DNA of 64,000 nucleotides. Origin: CAIZQW01 sp942493055 (GTDB lineage Bacteria; Verrucomicrobiota; Kiritimatiellia; RFP12; UBA1067). The translations under genes were made by a program, and so were the position numbers. The notes under the pieces are model-generated. The model saw nothing but the letters and a program-made list of their open reading frames with translations. It was not told the origin of the DNA and made no database searches. Numbering within the stretch: the stretch's first letter is position 1; each line of letters begins with the position of its first letter. This document shows, in pieces, positions 27,260 to 36,577 of this stretch. Location of the stretch: assembly GCA_942493055.1 (NCBI GenBank), contig OW818680.1:1550001-1614000 (forward strand), in the 5' to 3' direction.

Positions 27260-28558
27260 ATGAAATCCTTTCAGCGCGTGTTAATCGTCTCTCTCTTTTT
27301 GGCTCTCAACAGCTCCACTACCCTTTTGCTGGCACAAGAGGCCCCGGAGCCTGAAGAGCCGGCAACCACCAACATGCTCAACCACGAGGAATCAGAGTCC
27401 GGAAAACCAATCGTCCCCAAGACGAATGCCAACTACTCGCAACTCTTGGAAAAGTTTCTCTCCAACCAGCAGGAAAAATATCTCCTGCATACGGTTCGTT
27501 GCCAATATGTCAGCGCGGAAACCCTCAGGCGCCTTGTTGAAAACTTCCTCTCGCCTGCCGGCACGGTTGCCTGCAGCGGCGAGGATGATGTGCTCATCAT
27601 TTCTGACACGCCGGAACGCATTGAGCAGGTCAAAGAGATCGTCAAAGAGGCTGACCAGCCTGTCCCGCAGATTCTCGTGGAGGCGCGCATCGTGGAATTC
27701 GAACTCAGCGATGCCCTGAATAAAGAAGTGAACATCGGGTTTAATGCCATGGGCGATTCAGACCCGCTTCGTAAGGTCTTCAGCAATCTGATCCTGCCGG
27801 GGTACGATGCGTATGCCACAAGCGTTGAAGGCGTAGATGCTTCCGCCGGCGGCGGTTCAAACGGCCGCGTCTGGGCCTTCGGCGGTAATGACAGCTATAA
27901 GATCTGGGGCGTGGTCAACTATCTGCAGACCAAGGATTGCGCGCGTCTGCTCTCTTCGCCAAACATTGTGATCCGCCGTGGTGCGGACGGCAATATCACA
28001 ACCGGTGAAAAGGTCCCGATTGATACTGAGACCACGACCGGCAGCAGCATCAGCAAGTCGACACGCTTTGAAAACGTCGGTGTCAAGCTGATCGTCCGTC
28101 CGGTCATGGTAGCAGGCGACCGCATCCGCCTGCGCATCAACCCGGAATTTTCGAATATTGCCCGCTACGACCTCATCAGCAAGGCACCTTACATTGCCCT
28201 GCGCTCCGCAACAACAGAACTGGAAGCCAAGTCTGGCGATATGATCATCCTGGGCGGCCTCTTGCGGAAGGAAGAACGGGAAACCGATACGCATGTCCCT
28301 TATCTCTGGCGTATCCCTGTCCTGGGCTGGTTCTTCACGGGAAAGTCAACCCGGTCTATCACGACCCAGTTGGTCATCTTTATGACCCCCCACTTGATCT
28401 CTCCTGAGACCGCGGTTGCACGCGACCAGACACAAACTGGAAAAATGACGGAACAGCTCAAGCTCAAGATACAGGAGATCGAAAAGCAACTTTACGACGA
28501 ACAACAGTCACTCGGGTGTCCGTGCAATCGCGCGACTCCAAAGAAGGATGCCGAATGA
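27260..28558 (+). CDS. Secretin-family outer-membrane channel (GspD/PilQ-like), short form
   Basis: About 432 aa. Signal peptide (MKSFQRVLIVSLFLALNSSTTLLLAQ), a single N-type subdomain (LRRLVENFLSP...VLIISDTPERIEQVKEIVKEADQPVPQILVEARIVEF) and the C-terminal secretin pore (LLSSPNIVIRRG, GEKVPI, VGVKLIVRPVM, MIILGGLLRKEE, VPYLWRIPVLGWFF, TQLVIFMTPHLI). The tail is charged and contains a CxC. The ATG at 27260 has AGGA upstream. It is translationally coupled (ATGA) to a MacA-like lipoprotein and followed by ABC ATPase and MacB-like permease genes. No type II or IV assembly genes are nearby. Confidence 0.9.
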   Translation: MKSFQRVLIVSLFLALNSSTTLLLAQEAPEPEEPATTNMLNHEESESGKPIVPKTNANYSQLLEKFLSNQQEKYLLHTVRCQYVSAETLRRLVENFLSPAGTVACSGEDDVLIISDTPERIEQVKEIVKEADQPVPQILVEARIVEFELSDALNKEVNIGFNAMGDSDPLRKVFSNLILPGYDAYATSVEGVDASAGGGSNGRVWAFGGNDSYKIWGVVNYLQTKDCARLLSSPNIVIRRGADGNITTGEKVPIDTETTTGSSISKSTRFENVGVKLIVRPVMVAGDRIRLRINPEFSNIARYDLISKAPYIALRSATTELEAKSGDMIILGGLLRKEERETDTHVPYLWRIPVLGWFFTGKSTRSITTQLVIFMTPHLISPETAVARDQTQTGKMTEQLKLKIQEIEKQLYDEQQSLGCPCNRATPKKDAE

Positions 28559-30087
28559 GCATAAAGAAGAAGTGCGTTAGTGCGTTAGTGCATTATTGCG
28601 TTAGTACAATGACACGTTGTGGTGGCACAGTCTACTGCCTGTTGTTGCTCTGCCTGACATCAGCGTGCGACAAGATTGCCAAGGCAACAAAGGAACAAAC
28701 CTCGAACCGTTCCATCACGGTCAAGAAGGGCGACTTCCCGGTGGTCTTCCGTGTCGACGGACAACTGGATGCCATCAAGAACCATCCCCTCGCCTTCTAT
28801 GGCAAGCGCGGAAGCCGTGAACTGAAGCTGACCTTTGTCACGCCTGAACATTCGCTGATCAAATCAAACGATGTCGTCTTCCGGATCTCCGAAGAATTTT
28901 TCAAGCGCCAGGAAACAGAGTTGCTGCGAAGGATTCAAACCGCCGAGCTCAACGTCGCAATGGCTCAGAGCGATATTGAAATGATTCAGGCGGATAACAT
29001 CAACGATCTGAAGACCGCGCTGGACACTCTTAAAACCTCGGTCGATTCGTTTAATAAGTATGACAAAGAGGATGCCCCGAAAAAGAAGCGGGATATCCAG
29101 CAGGCTGTTGAGACAAAGATCAACGCCATGGAAAAAGCAGATGTCGATTTGACGCTCGCTCGCAAGGCGCTCGCGGATGCCTACGCCATGGACGAGTACA
29201 AGCAGATGGCAGCGGCCAGCAAAGTGAACGAAGCGGAAATCACCTTGGATAAAGCGCGACAGGACGTGGACTCTTCCTTCTATGATTTGCGCGTCTTTAA
29301 ACGGTATGATCATCCGGAAAAACTTCAGACATCACGTGAAACTGTCAAGCGCAACACCATTGCCGTGCAACGCGGAATCGTCAACAACGAGACGCGCCAA
29401 ACAAAGAAAGCCATCGAACTCGAAACCGAGAAGGCCTCTATCGATGACTTGAAGTTTGAACTCAAGGAGATCCAGGAGGACATGCAAAAACTGGAGATAC
29501 GAGCCCCAGCCACAGGGACACTCTTCTATGGGAACCCGGAAAACTCGCGTTGGCGCGGACGCTCGGAGGAGACGCTCCGAGAGGGCAGTGAAATCTGGAT
29601 CGGCCAAGTCATCGCCTATATTCCGGACATGGCCAGTTTTCGCGTGGAGACCAGTATTCCCGAAGAGTTCCGCTCGCGTGTCAAAGTCGGCTTACCCGTC
29701 CACATCAAGGCCAAGGCCATACCCGACTTGCTCCTGAATGGCTCCATCGAAAGCATCGCTGCGGCTGCCACGCCCATTGTCCATTGGGATGCGCAGAGCC
29801 CTAAAGTCTATTCCACGCAAATATCCACGGACAAATCAGACGCGCGCTTGACCTCCGGCATGACCGTGCAAGTGGAAATCATCGTTGAGACCATCAAGGA
29901 CGCTTTGTATGTCCCCATCGAGGCGGTCTACACACGCGAGGGCGGCTCGTATGTGAAGGTGGAAAACGCCACCGGCCCCGCCGAAGAGCGCAAAGTCAAG
30001 ACCTCCCGTTTTTCAGCAGACTACATTGAAATTACTGAAGGTCTCTCAGAAGGCGACCACGTGCTGCTCGTCCGCACAGCCCTTTAA
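28555..30087 (+). CDS. MacA/HlyD-like periplasmic adaptor lipoprotein
   Basis: About 510 aa. N-terminal signal with lipobox-like LTSAC. A beta-barrel/lipoyl start (ITVKKGDFPVVFRVDGQLDAI) leads into a long alpha-helical hairpin (about residues 115-330, rich in Glu/Lys, much longer than in E. coli MacA), then the return lipoyl half (IRAPATGTLFYGNPE, GQVIAYIPDMASFRVETSIPEE) and a membrane-proximal domain (ALYVPIEAVYTREGGSYVKVEN). The start overlaps the secretin stop by ATGA with AAGGATG upstream, which excludes the longer GTG frame. Residues ~6-18 are encoded by a GCGTTAGT repeat tract. Confidence 0.88.
   Translation: MSIKKKCVSALVHYCVSTMTRCGGTVYCLLLLCLTSACDKIAKATKEQTSNRSITVKKGDFPVVFRVDGQLDAIKNHPLAFYGKRGSRELKLTFVTPEHSLIKSNDVVFRISEEFFKRQETELLRRIQTAELNVAMAQSDIEMIQADNINDLKTALDTLKTSVDSFNKYDKEDAPKKKRDIQQAVETKINAMEKADVDLTLARKALADAYAMDEYKQMAAASKVNEAEITLDKARQDVDSSFYDLRVFKRYDHPEKLQTSRETVKRNTIAVQRGIVNNETRQTKKAIELETEKASIDDLKFELKEIQEDMQKLEIRAPATGTLFYGNPENSRWRGRSEETLREGSEIWIGQVIAYIPDMASFRVETSIPEEFRSRVKVGLPVHIKAKAIPDLLLNGSIESIAAAATPIVHWDAQSPKVYSTQISTDKSDARLTSGMTVQVEIIVETIKDALYVPIEAVYTREGGSYVKVENATGPAEERKVKTSRFSADYIEITEGLSEGDHVLLVRTAL
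28571..28607. repeat. GCGTTAGTGC repeat tract inside the adaptor signal peptide
   Basis: Near-tandem GTGCGTTAGT units (GTGCGTTAGTGCGTTAGTGC, then ATTATTGCGTTAGTAC) encode residues ~6-17 of the adaptor. The same family occurs at 51799-51845 in an otherwise intergenic setting, so a dispersed short repeat has become part of a coding sequence. Confidence 0.55.
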
Positions 30088-30089
30088 TT

Positions 30090-30758
30090 ATGATCGAACT
30101 ACTCCAGCTCTCCAAGCAGTATCGCGCAGGGGGCGTCACGATTGATGCGTTACGCCCGACCTCCCTGGTGGTTCCTGCCGGGGCTTTCCTGACGGTCATG
30201 GGCCCCTCCGGTTCTGGAAAATCAACCTTGCTGAACCTCTTTGGCTTGCTGGTTCAGCCCACCTCCGGCGTTTATAAAATCAATGGCCGCGAAGTCACCT
30301 CCCTCTCGGATGATGAAACGTCGCACGTCCGCAACCAGACCATCGGCATGGTCTTCCAGTCCTTTAACCTGCTGACACACTTAACCTGCCTTGAGAATGT
30401 CTGCCTGCCCATGCAATATGCACGGCACCACCATGCCGCAATGAAGATACGGGGCAAGGAGCTGCTGGACCGCCTCGGCCTTCACGGGCGCTATCAGTCA
30501 ACCCCCACGCAGCTCTCCGGCGGCCAATGCCAGCGCGTCGCCATCGCGCGGGCACTCGCCAATGAGCCGCCCGTCATTCTTGCGGACGAGCCGACCGGCA
30601 ATCTGGATGAAAAGACCGGCCTGGAAGTCATGCAGATTTTTTCCGAATTGAACCGCGCCGGAAAGACCATCATCATGGTCACCCACAACCCCGCCTACCA
30701 AGTTTATGCCACCCATCGGATTACCATCCACGACGGAACCGTCTCTTTCAAGGTCTAA
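30090..30758 (+). CDS. ABC transporter ATP-binding protein (MacB/LolD-type)
   Basis: 222 aa, a stand-alone nucleotide-binding domain: Walker A GPSGSGKST, Q-loop MVFQSFNLL, signature LSGGQCQRVAIARAL, Walker B VILADEPTGNLD and H-loop MVTHNPAY. It belongs to the group that powers FtsX-like permeases (LolD, MacB N-terminus). Starts 2 bases after the adaptor stop and is followed by the permease 5 bases later, so the four genes form one unit: secretin, adaptor, ATPase, permease. Confidence 0.95.
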   Translation: MIELLQLSKQYRAGGVTIDALRPTSLVVPAGAFLTVMGPSGSGKSTLLNLFGLLVQPTSGVYKINGREVTSLSDDETSHVRNQTIGMVFQSFNLLTHLTCLENVCLPMQYARHHHAAMKIRGKELLDRLGLHGRYQSTPTQLSGGQCQRVAIARALANEPPVILADEPTGNLDEKTGLEVMQIFSELNRAGKTIIMVTHNPAYQVYATHRITIHDGTVSFKV

Positions 30759-30763
30759 CAACG

Positions 30764-32038
30764 ATGTCCTTCTTCCAACTCTTAGCAACAGTCTACGCCA
30801 GCCTTTCGCGCCACGTCATCCGCGCCTTGCTGGCCACGCTCGGCATTGTGCTGGGCATTGCCGCTGTTGTGGCCATGCTGGCGATCAGCGAAGGCGGAAA
30901 GCGCGGCATCATCGACCAGATTAAAGCCCAGGGCATCAATAACATCATCCTGAAAAGCGTCAAGCCCACGACCACCACGACCGACTCCAAAAACACAAGC
31001 CGCTCCATCGAGATGTATGGAATCACGCAAAAAGACTTCGACCATATTTCGGAGACCTTCAGCAACATTGAACAGATCGTCCCTGTCCAGGAGAAGAGCT
31101 TCAATATTTATAACGGGCAAAACAAAACTGACATCGCGGTGCTTGCCATCACGCCGGCCTTGTTCGACGTCATCAACTGCACCATCACCGATTCCCGCAG
31201 CAAAAAATTCCCCGAGAGCAACAACGGCCTTTTCATGCCGTCCTGCTACCTGGGTATCGATGCGGCACGAAAACTTTTTGGCCATCGCGACCCCATGGAC
31301 GAATGGATCGAGATCGGCAGGCGTTCGTTTCGGGTCATCGGACTTTTAGAAGGCGCGGGCCAGGGACGGATTGGCGGCTCGCACAATATTAACAATGTCA
31401 TCTATGTCCCCATGGCCATGGCGGAATCGATCTGGGGCAGGGGCAACCAGACCCGTTATTACGGCACCGAGGTCGTCGCGTACCACTTCCTCTACATCAG
31501 GGTCAAAGAGGTTGAACAGGTGCCTGACACTGTCGCGCGCCTGAAGAGCTATCTCCAGGTCGCACACGTCAACGCCGACTATGAATTGCAGGTGCCGTAT
31601 GAACTGATGCGGGCTGCGGAGAAGACGCAGCGCATCTTCACCCTCGTGATGACCTCCATCGCCGCCATCTCCCTGCTGGTCGGCGGCATCGGCATCATGA
31701 ATATCATGCTGGCGAATATCTTCGAGCGCACACGCGAGATCGGCGTCCGCCGCGCACTGGGCGCAACACGCCGCGACATCTTAGTCCAGTTCCTGACAGA
31801 GTCGATCGTGCTCACCTTCTTCGGAGGTGCCTTGGGGATCGGTGTGGGCATTTTGACAGCGTATGGCGCAGAAGCCATTGCGCAATGGAATGGCGACATG
31901 ACTATCCGCGCCATCATCACCACGGAAAGTCTGCTCGTCTCCCTGGCCGTCTCCGTCGTGACCGGCATCACCTTCGGCACCTATCCGGCCTGGAAGGCCG
32001 CGCGCCTCGATCCGCTCGTCGCGCTTCGGCACGAATAA
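30764..32038 (+). CDS. MacB-like FtsX-domain permease
   Basis: 424 aa. An N-terminal TM helix (LATLGIVLGIAAVVAMLAISEGGK), a ~240-residue periplasmic MacB_PCD-like domain, then three C-terminal TM helices with the FtsX core (IGIMNIMLANIFERTREIGVRRALGATRRDILVQFLTES). The ATPase is encoded separately just upstream, unlike E. coli MacB where it is fused. With the adaptor and secretin it suggests a tripartite, mechanotransmission-type exporter spanning both membranes; the substrate is unknown. It converges with the autotransporter-like gene that ends at 32127. Confidence 0.94.
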   Translation: MSFFQLLATVYASLSRHVIRALLATLGIVLGIAAVVAMLAISEGGKRGIIDQIKAQGINNIILKSVKPTTTTTDSKNTSRSIEMYGITQKDFDHISETFSNIEQIVPVQEKSFNIYNGQNKTDIAVLAITPALFDVINCTITDSRSKKFPESNNGLFMPSCYLGIDAARKLFGHRDPMDEWIEIGRRSFRVIGLLEGAGQGRIGGSHNINNVIYVPMAMAESIWGRGNQTRYYGTEVVAYHFLYIRVKEVEQVPDTVARLKSYLQVAHVNADYELQVPYELMRAAEKTQRIFTLVMTSIAAISLLVGGIGIMNIMLANIFERTREIGVRRALGATRRDILVQFLTESIVLTFFGGALGIGVGILTAYGAEAIAQWNGDMTIRAIITTESLLVSLAVSVVTGITFGTYPAWKAARLDPLVALRHE

Positions 32039-32077
32039 CAACGTGGCTTGTACTGCAGCGCGAGGGGCTTGGTATCC

Positions 32078-32105
32078 GCATCCGCAAATGGTTGCTTACG
32101 GATGC
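32078..32105. terminator. Hairpin between convergent genes, possible weak terminator
   Basis: GCATCCG (32078-32084) and CGGATGC (32099-32105) form a 7-bp stem in the 88-base gap between the convergent permease and autotransporter-like genes. Only TTAAGTCTTT follows on the plus strand, so termination strength is doubtful. Confidence 0.35.
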
Positions 32106-32126
32106 TTAAGTCTTTGTCACATAACC

Positions 32127-35100
32127 TTAGAAGAACGAGATCACCGTGCCTGCCGCCATGAATTTAACGGCAATTTGATTGCCCTTGTAGCTCGTGTCAA
32201 GGCTGTAGTTAGCTGGAAGGTTCGTCACGGAAACCCCGCCCGTCAATGAACCATACGTGGCGATCACACAGGGCGCGCTCGGGTTTGCGCCGACAGTGAC
32301 ATTGATCGTCGCATTGTTCAAGTTCAGGTTTCCGGAGACATTCAAGCGTCCACAGCTAGGGGTAGCGCTTCCATCAATCGTAACAGCCAGCGTTCCAGAG
32401 TTGGTCACAGCATTGGCATAGATCGTACCACCCGTCCCCAAGGAGAGCGTATTGGCCGCCTTAACAATCAACGCATTGATATTGGTCACCACACCGCCGG
32501 TACTCACGGTTAACACGTTTCCGGTCGATACGGCTCCAGCGTTTCCGGTGTAGCCGACATACACGCTCTGGTTGCTGGCATTCCACTGAGAATCCGTGCC
32601 GGTGACCGTCACTGTGTTGTTGTTGGCCTCGGTGAGGTTGAGGGCGGCGCGGCCGATATAGCTGATCCCACTGGTGGTCGTGAGCTGCCCGCCGCTGGTG
32701 ACCTGCGCCACATTGGCATTCGCCTTTTCTGGCGCGCCCACAACTCCGTCTTTCCGGGCGTTACCGACGGTGATGCTGACCATGCTTGCGGTGCCGGTTC
32801 CGGTGACTACCAACTTGTTGGCCGTGGAGGCCTGGTCGTTGCCCTGTTGATTGTTCACGTCGCCGACAAACATGTTTCCGACGCTGGTGAGCACGCCGCC
32901 AAAGCTGACGGTGACAATGTTGTTGTTTGAGTTTTCCCTTTCCCCAAACCCGATGTAGAACGCCTGACCGGAGTTGCCGGTGAAGGTGGAGGTCGCGGTA
33001 CCACCTCCGATTGTCATGTTGGCACCGCCGAGGGTGCTGTAATAGGGGTTGCCAATCCTCACCTCGCCATTGACGTTCATCCGGCCACCGTTGGTCAGGA
33101 GGATGGTGCTGCTGGTGGTGGCGGTTTTGCCCCAAACGAGGTTGCCCACATTGGTCACGACCGCGCTGCCCGCAGTGCCGGCACCATCGATCACCGTCTG
33201 TATGTTGGATAGATTGACGCCAGAGGCCAGGGTTGTGAAATCCCCGCCACCAAGATTCCACGTGGAATTCACTCCGCTGCCGCCCTGAATTGTCAGAGTG
33301 GTGTTGTTCCCCGAGAAGCTCACCCCGCTACCGGTGACCGTGCCGTTATTTAAGACGACTTTACCTCCATTCAGAGTCGTTAGACCCGTATAGGTGTTGG
33401 CGCCGGTGAGCGTCAGAGTTCCGGCACCTGCCTTGGTGATGCCATATGTAGAACCGCTGAATGCCTGGGCAAAGGTGGCGTTTCTGCCGGTATTGACCGT
33501 GATCTGGCGAGTCCACCCCAAGGCGCTGGCTCCAGTGTTAGAGAAGGTCAGATCGCCCGTGCCGCCGACGGTGAAGTCGCCACCGATCGACACCGCATTG
33601 GAGATGGTGCGGGCGGTGGCATCGCTGCTTTGGATCGTGCCGCCGTTGAGGTACAGCGTGCCGCTGCTGAGGGCGGTGGCGCTGCTGCCAACCGCGAGGG
33701 TACCAGCCGAGAGGGTCGTGCCACCGCTGTAGGTGTTGTTGCCGGTAAGCGTGAGCTTGTTGGCACCGCTCTTGATGAGTCTGATGCTTGTCGCAGTTCC
33801 GTTGCCGATGGCGTTGGCTTCAGTTACGTCCGCGGTTACGTTGAGATTGAGGGATGAATTCCCATTGAAATCCACCACCGCACCGCTTTGTCCGCCGTAT
33901 CCTTCACCGCTGTTGGCGGTGGATGTAAGGCCAGCGATACCGGCAACGCCTGTGCCGCTGCCCCATGTCGTGCCGCTACCAGCTACCGTGACCTCCAAGG
34001 TGGCTCCGTTGGCAACGGTGACCGTGCCAGCTGCGGGCATGGAAGCGCGAGTATTGAAACGGAGCGTGCCGTTGCTGATTGTCGTGCCTCCAGCGTAGGT
34101 GTTGCTGGCGGTGAGGGCCAAATGCCCCACCCCTTCCTTGATCAGGCCCGACGCGCCGGTGCCGATGATTGCGCCAGAAATGGTGGCACCGCTCGAAAGA
34201 TTGGAGTTCTTAAGAACCGAGATCGTGCGTGTAGCACCGTTGAGATTGATTCCATTTTTAAAGTCTAGTGTGGAGCCCGATTGAGAGGCCGATGACTGGA
34301 GAAGCAAAGTGGATGGATTGAAGAAGCCGGTGGCGGAACCTTCGCCACTGGCACCCCACACCACCGTACCGCCACCTCCCAAGTTGACGTTCATGCTGGT
34401 GGCCCCGTTTTCTGAAAACCCGCTGGCACCGCCGATCAACTGTACCTTCCCCGCATCCGCGCCGAGGGCGCGCGAGAAGGTACTGGTCCAGTATTCTTCA
34501 AACACCCCACCGTTGAGGGTGAGGTTGCCGCCGGGGAGATTGCCGCCGAACATCGTGACGCCCCCGTTGAGGGTGGTTGTGCCAAGGTAGGTGTGGGCGG
34601 CTGCGGGGTTGGCTCCGAGATAAACCGTTCCCGTGCCGTTTTTGGTGATGCCGCCGGCCCCGGATATTGGCGCGCCGTTTATGTTGACTTGCTGCGTGTT
34701 ATTGATGACCAACTCGGAGTCATTGGTCACCGTGCCCGTGCCACCCGTCCCGCGGGTGATCGTCAATACGCCACTGGCCCCGGTTGCAAGGATGCCGTTC
34801 AGCGTTAAACTGGACGCACCTGTCCCGAGACTGATCGACAAACCCGTGCCGCTGTAGCGCAGGGTGTTTGCAAAGCGGTTGGCGGTCAGCGTCTGGGCGG
34901 TCGTGGTGTTGATTTCATAGTTAGCAGTGCTGCTTGTCCAGCCGCCTTCGGTATTCGCCGTGGTGCCGGTGAAATCGACGATGTTATCACTACCGTCGAT
35001 GGTGGCGTATCTGGTCGAAGTGCCCGAGCCACGGCTCGCCCAGGGCCCGATGATGCCGTTCACCAAGGAACCAGCGGCCAAACCCGTCATGGTGGATGTG

Positions 35101-35684
35101 ATGGTGCCGGTGCTCAGGACATTGAGTGTCGCCCCGGCATTGCGGGTGAAGGTGCCGGTGTCCAGGGTGAGCGTCCGTCCTGCGGCGACATTGAAAGTCT
35201 GTTTGCCGAAGAGGGTCAAGCCGGAGCTGATCGTGGCTCCGCTCACGGTGCTGGAGGATACCGTGATGCCGCCATTGTTGGTGAGGCTGAGGGTACCGGT
35301 ACCGAGCGTGACGGTGCCATCCTTGAAGGTGATCAGCCGGCCATTCTGCGTCGCAGAATTCAGGCTGATGGTGTAGGGGTTGACCGCATCTGTGCCAGCG
35401 GAGAAGAAGAGATCGTCGTTAGCGGTGGTGACTGCGGTAGGCGTTGTGACATCCCCAGCCGCTGTTGTGTTCCAGAAGGCGTCAATGCCCCAAGTACCGG
35501 TGGGCGTGTCACCCGCACCCGCCGTGTCGCCGTTGCTGTCCCAGTACAGAGACGCCGCCTGCGCTCTCCCAACCATCATGCCCGCGACGGCCACACAAAC
35601 TAACCCGTGTGTTCCATATGTTGCTATCTTCTTAGCGATCGCCTTCGTGGCCGCTGTGAACCTACTTAGTTTCGATGTGTTCAT
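32127..35684 (-). CDS. Autotransporter-associated beta-strand repeat surface protein
   Basis: About 1185 aa. The signal region is long (TYGTHGLVCVAVAGMMVGRAQAA), followed by LYWDSNGDTAG...GTWG...FWNT, the usual opening of PVC 'autotransporter-associated beta strand repeat' proteins. At least four such repeats occur (e.g. GAGTLTLTGANTYTGLTTL; SGANKLTLTGNNTYSGGTTL; EGVGHLALTASNTYAGGTT). The protein is Gly/Thr/Asn/Ser-rich and ends VKFMAAGTVISFF without an autotransporter barrel. The second ATG (35684) is 6 bases after AGGAG and is preferred. Upstream lies an operator shared with the esterase-kinase operon. Function is probably surface or extracellular; no enzyme motif was seen. Confidence 0.85.
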   Translation of the reverse strand: MNTSKLSRFTAATKAIAKKIATYGTHGLVCVAVAGMMVGRAQAASLYWDSNGDTAGAGDTPTGTWGIDAFWNTTAAGDVTTPTAVTTANDDLFFSAGTDAVNPYTISLNSATQNGRLITFKDGTVTLGTGTLSLTNNGGITVSSSTVSGATISSGLTLFGKQTFNVAAGRTLTLDTGTFTRNAGATLNVLSTGTITSTMTGLAAGSLVNGIIGPWASRGSGTSTRYATIDGSDNIVDFTGTTANTEGGWTSSTANYEINTTTAQTLTANRFANTLRYSGTGLSISLGTGASSLTLNGILATGASGVLTITRGTGGTGTVTNDSELVINNTQQVNINGAPISGAGGITKNGTGTVYLGANPAAAHTYLGTTTLNGGVTMFGGNLPGGNLTLNGGVFEEYWTSTFSRALGADAGKVQLIGGASGFSENGATSMNVNLGGGGTVVWGASGEGSATGFFNPSTLLLQSSASQSGSTLDFKNGINLNGATRTISVLKNSNLSSGATISGAIIGTGASGLIKEGVGHLALTASNTYAGGTTISNGTLRFNTRASMPAAGTVTVANGATLEVTVAGSGTTWGSGTGVAGIAGLTSTANSGEGYGGQSGAVVDFNGNSSLNLNVTADVTEANAIGNGTATSIRLIKSGANKLTLTGNNTYSGGTTLSAGTLAVGSSATALSSGTLYLNGGTIQSSDATARTISNAVSIGGDFTVGGTGDLTFSNTGASALGWTRQITVNTGRNATFAQAFSGSTYGITKAGAGTLTLTGANTYTGLTTLNGGKVVLNNGTVTGSGVSFSGNNTTLTIQGGSGVNSTWNLGGGDFTTLASGVNLSNIQTVIDGAGTAGSAVVTNVGNLVWGKTATTSSTILLTNGGRMNVNGEVRIGNPYYSTLGGANMTIGGGTATSTFTGNSGQAFYIGFGERENSNNNIVTVSFGGVLTSVGNMFVGDVNNQQGNDQASTANKLVVTGTGTASMVSITVGNARKDGVVGAPEKANANVAQVTSGGQLTTTSGISYIGRAALNLTEANNNTVTVTGTDSQWNASNQSVYVGYTGNAGAVSTGNVLTVSTGGVVTNINALIVKAANTLSLGTGGTIYANAVTNSGTLAVTIDGSATPSCGRLNVSGNLNLNNATINVTVGANPSAPCVIATYGSLTGGVSVTNLPANYSLDTSYKGNQIAVKFMAAGTVISFF

Positions 35685-35753
35685 ATTCATCTCCTGTGTG
35701 TAAAAATAAAAAAGAGTGGTGGTCTTTTCTTTTTCTTCTATTAGACCTTGGAG

Positions 35754-35813
35754 ATTATCTCATATTTTCAGAAAATGGTCTTGTCGCATAAACAGACTTT
35801 TTTATGCGACAAG
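35754..35813 (-). promoter_or_regulatory. Dyad operator plus -10-like element upstream of the 1185-aa surface gene
   Basis: TGTCGCATA (35782-35790) and TATGCGACA (35803-35811) are separated by 12 bases; with flanks the arms are 13 bp and perfect (35780-35792, 35801-35813). On the minus strand, 17 bases after the operator, comes TATGAGATAAT (35754-35764), which contains a good -10 hexamer (GATAAT). The start codon lies 70 bases further. The site at 41140-41197 has the same layout. The likely binder is the LuxR-type regulator encoded at 35924-36577. Confidence 0.7.
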
Positions 35814-35830
35814 GGCGAGGAGAGAGAGAA

Positions 35831-35900
35831 GTTCTAAAGTGCTAAAATTCTAAAGTGCTAAAGTGCTAAAGTTTGAACGCTTAACGCTCAACTCTTAACG
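35831..35900. repeat. CTAAAGTGCTAAA tract and GAACGCTTAACGCTCAAC unit
   Basis: Four to five CTAAA(G/A)-type units lie at 35834-35872 (CTAAAGTGCTAAA and variants), followed by a 20-base unit at 35873-35892 (from TTGAACGC to GCTCAAC) that recurs exactly at 60390-60409. Typical of the reiterated spacer sequences in this window. Confidence 0.5.
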
Positions 35901-35923
35901 TTGAAGTCTAGGCAGGACACGGC

Positions 35924-36577
35924 TCAGGTGCGCGACCGGTAGTGCGAGATGGCTTCTTCGCGGGAATGGACATGCAGTTTGCGGTAGATGCGACGGATAT
36001 GTTCGTAGAGGGTATTGATGCTGATATCGAGTTCGACGGCGACCTGCTTGTAGAGATAGCCCTCAGCGAGCAGTCGCAGGACGTGATATTCCCGTTCCGA
36101 CAAGGACGTGACCTCGTCAGCTTCACGGGTGACAGCGGACTTTCCACGGAACGCGGCCACCACCTGGCGCGCAATGGCACTGCTCATCGGCGCACCGCCT
36201 GTCGCCACATCGCGCACCGCCTCAATCAACTGCTGGGCGCGCACAGGTTTGAGCATATAACCAGAGGCACCAGACTCAAGCGCCTGAAAAATAGTATCGG
36301 TATCCTTGTAGACCGTCAACATGATGATCTCTACCTCCGGCAGGAGGCAGACCAACTTGCGCACACACTCCACACCATTCATGCCGGGCAGATTAATATC
36401 CATCAGCACCACGTCGGCAGGCTTCTGAGCCAACCCGCACAGCGCCTCCTCGCCGCTGCCATAGTCCCCCACACACGCAATATGCTCGGTCTGTTTGAGA
36501 ATCTTCACGAGGCTGAGCCGGACATTGCTGTCATCTTCGACAACCGCAACGGTTAATGTGTCGGGTTTACTGCTCAT
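35924..36577 (-). CDS. LuxR/NarL-family response regulator
   Basis: 217 aa. Receiver domain (VAVVEDDSNVR, phospho-acceptor Asp60 in DVVLMDINLPGMNG, GASGYMLKPV) followed by a C-terminal LuxR-type HTH (LSEREYHVLRLLAEGYLYKQVAVELDI, NTLYEHIRRIYRKLHVHSREEA). Its start overlaps the stop of the kinase gene (ATGA), so the two are translationally coupled partners. DNA-binding proteins of this group recognise inverted repeats; the duplicated dyads at 35780-35813 and 41168-41197 are natural candidate targets. A decayed copy of its 3' end lies at 41218-41274. Confidence 0.95.
   Translation of the reverse strand: MSSKPDTLTVAVVEDDSNVRLSLVKILKQTEHIACVGDYGSGEEALCGLAQKPADVVLMDINLPGMNGVECVRKLVCLLPEVEIIMLTVYKDTDTIFQALESGASGYMLKPVRAQQLIEAVRDVATGGAPMSSAIARQVVAAFRGKSAVTREADEVTSLSEREYHVLRLLAEGYLYKQVAVELDISINTLYEHIRRIYRKLHVHSREEAISHYRSRT

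Noticed and set aside
28516..28554. GTG start for the MacA-like adaptor inside the secretin gene
   Set aside because: The ATG at 28555 has an SD, overlaps the secretin stop by ATGA and puts the signal sequence first.
35831..35875. CRISPR-like short repeats (CTAAAGTG)
   Set aside because: Units are about 10 bases, irregular and without unique spacers; no cas genes nearby.
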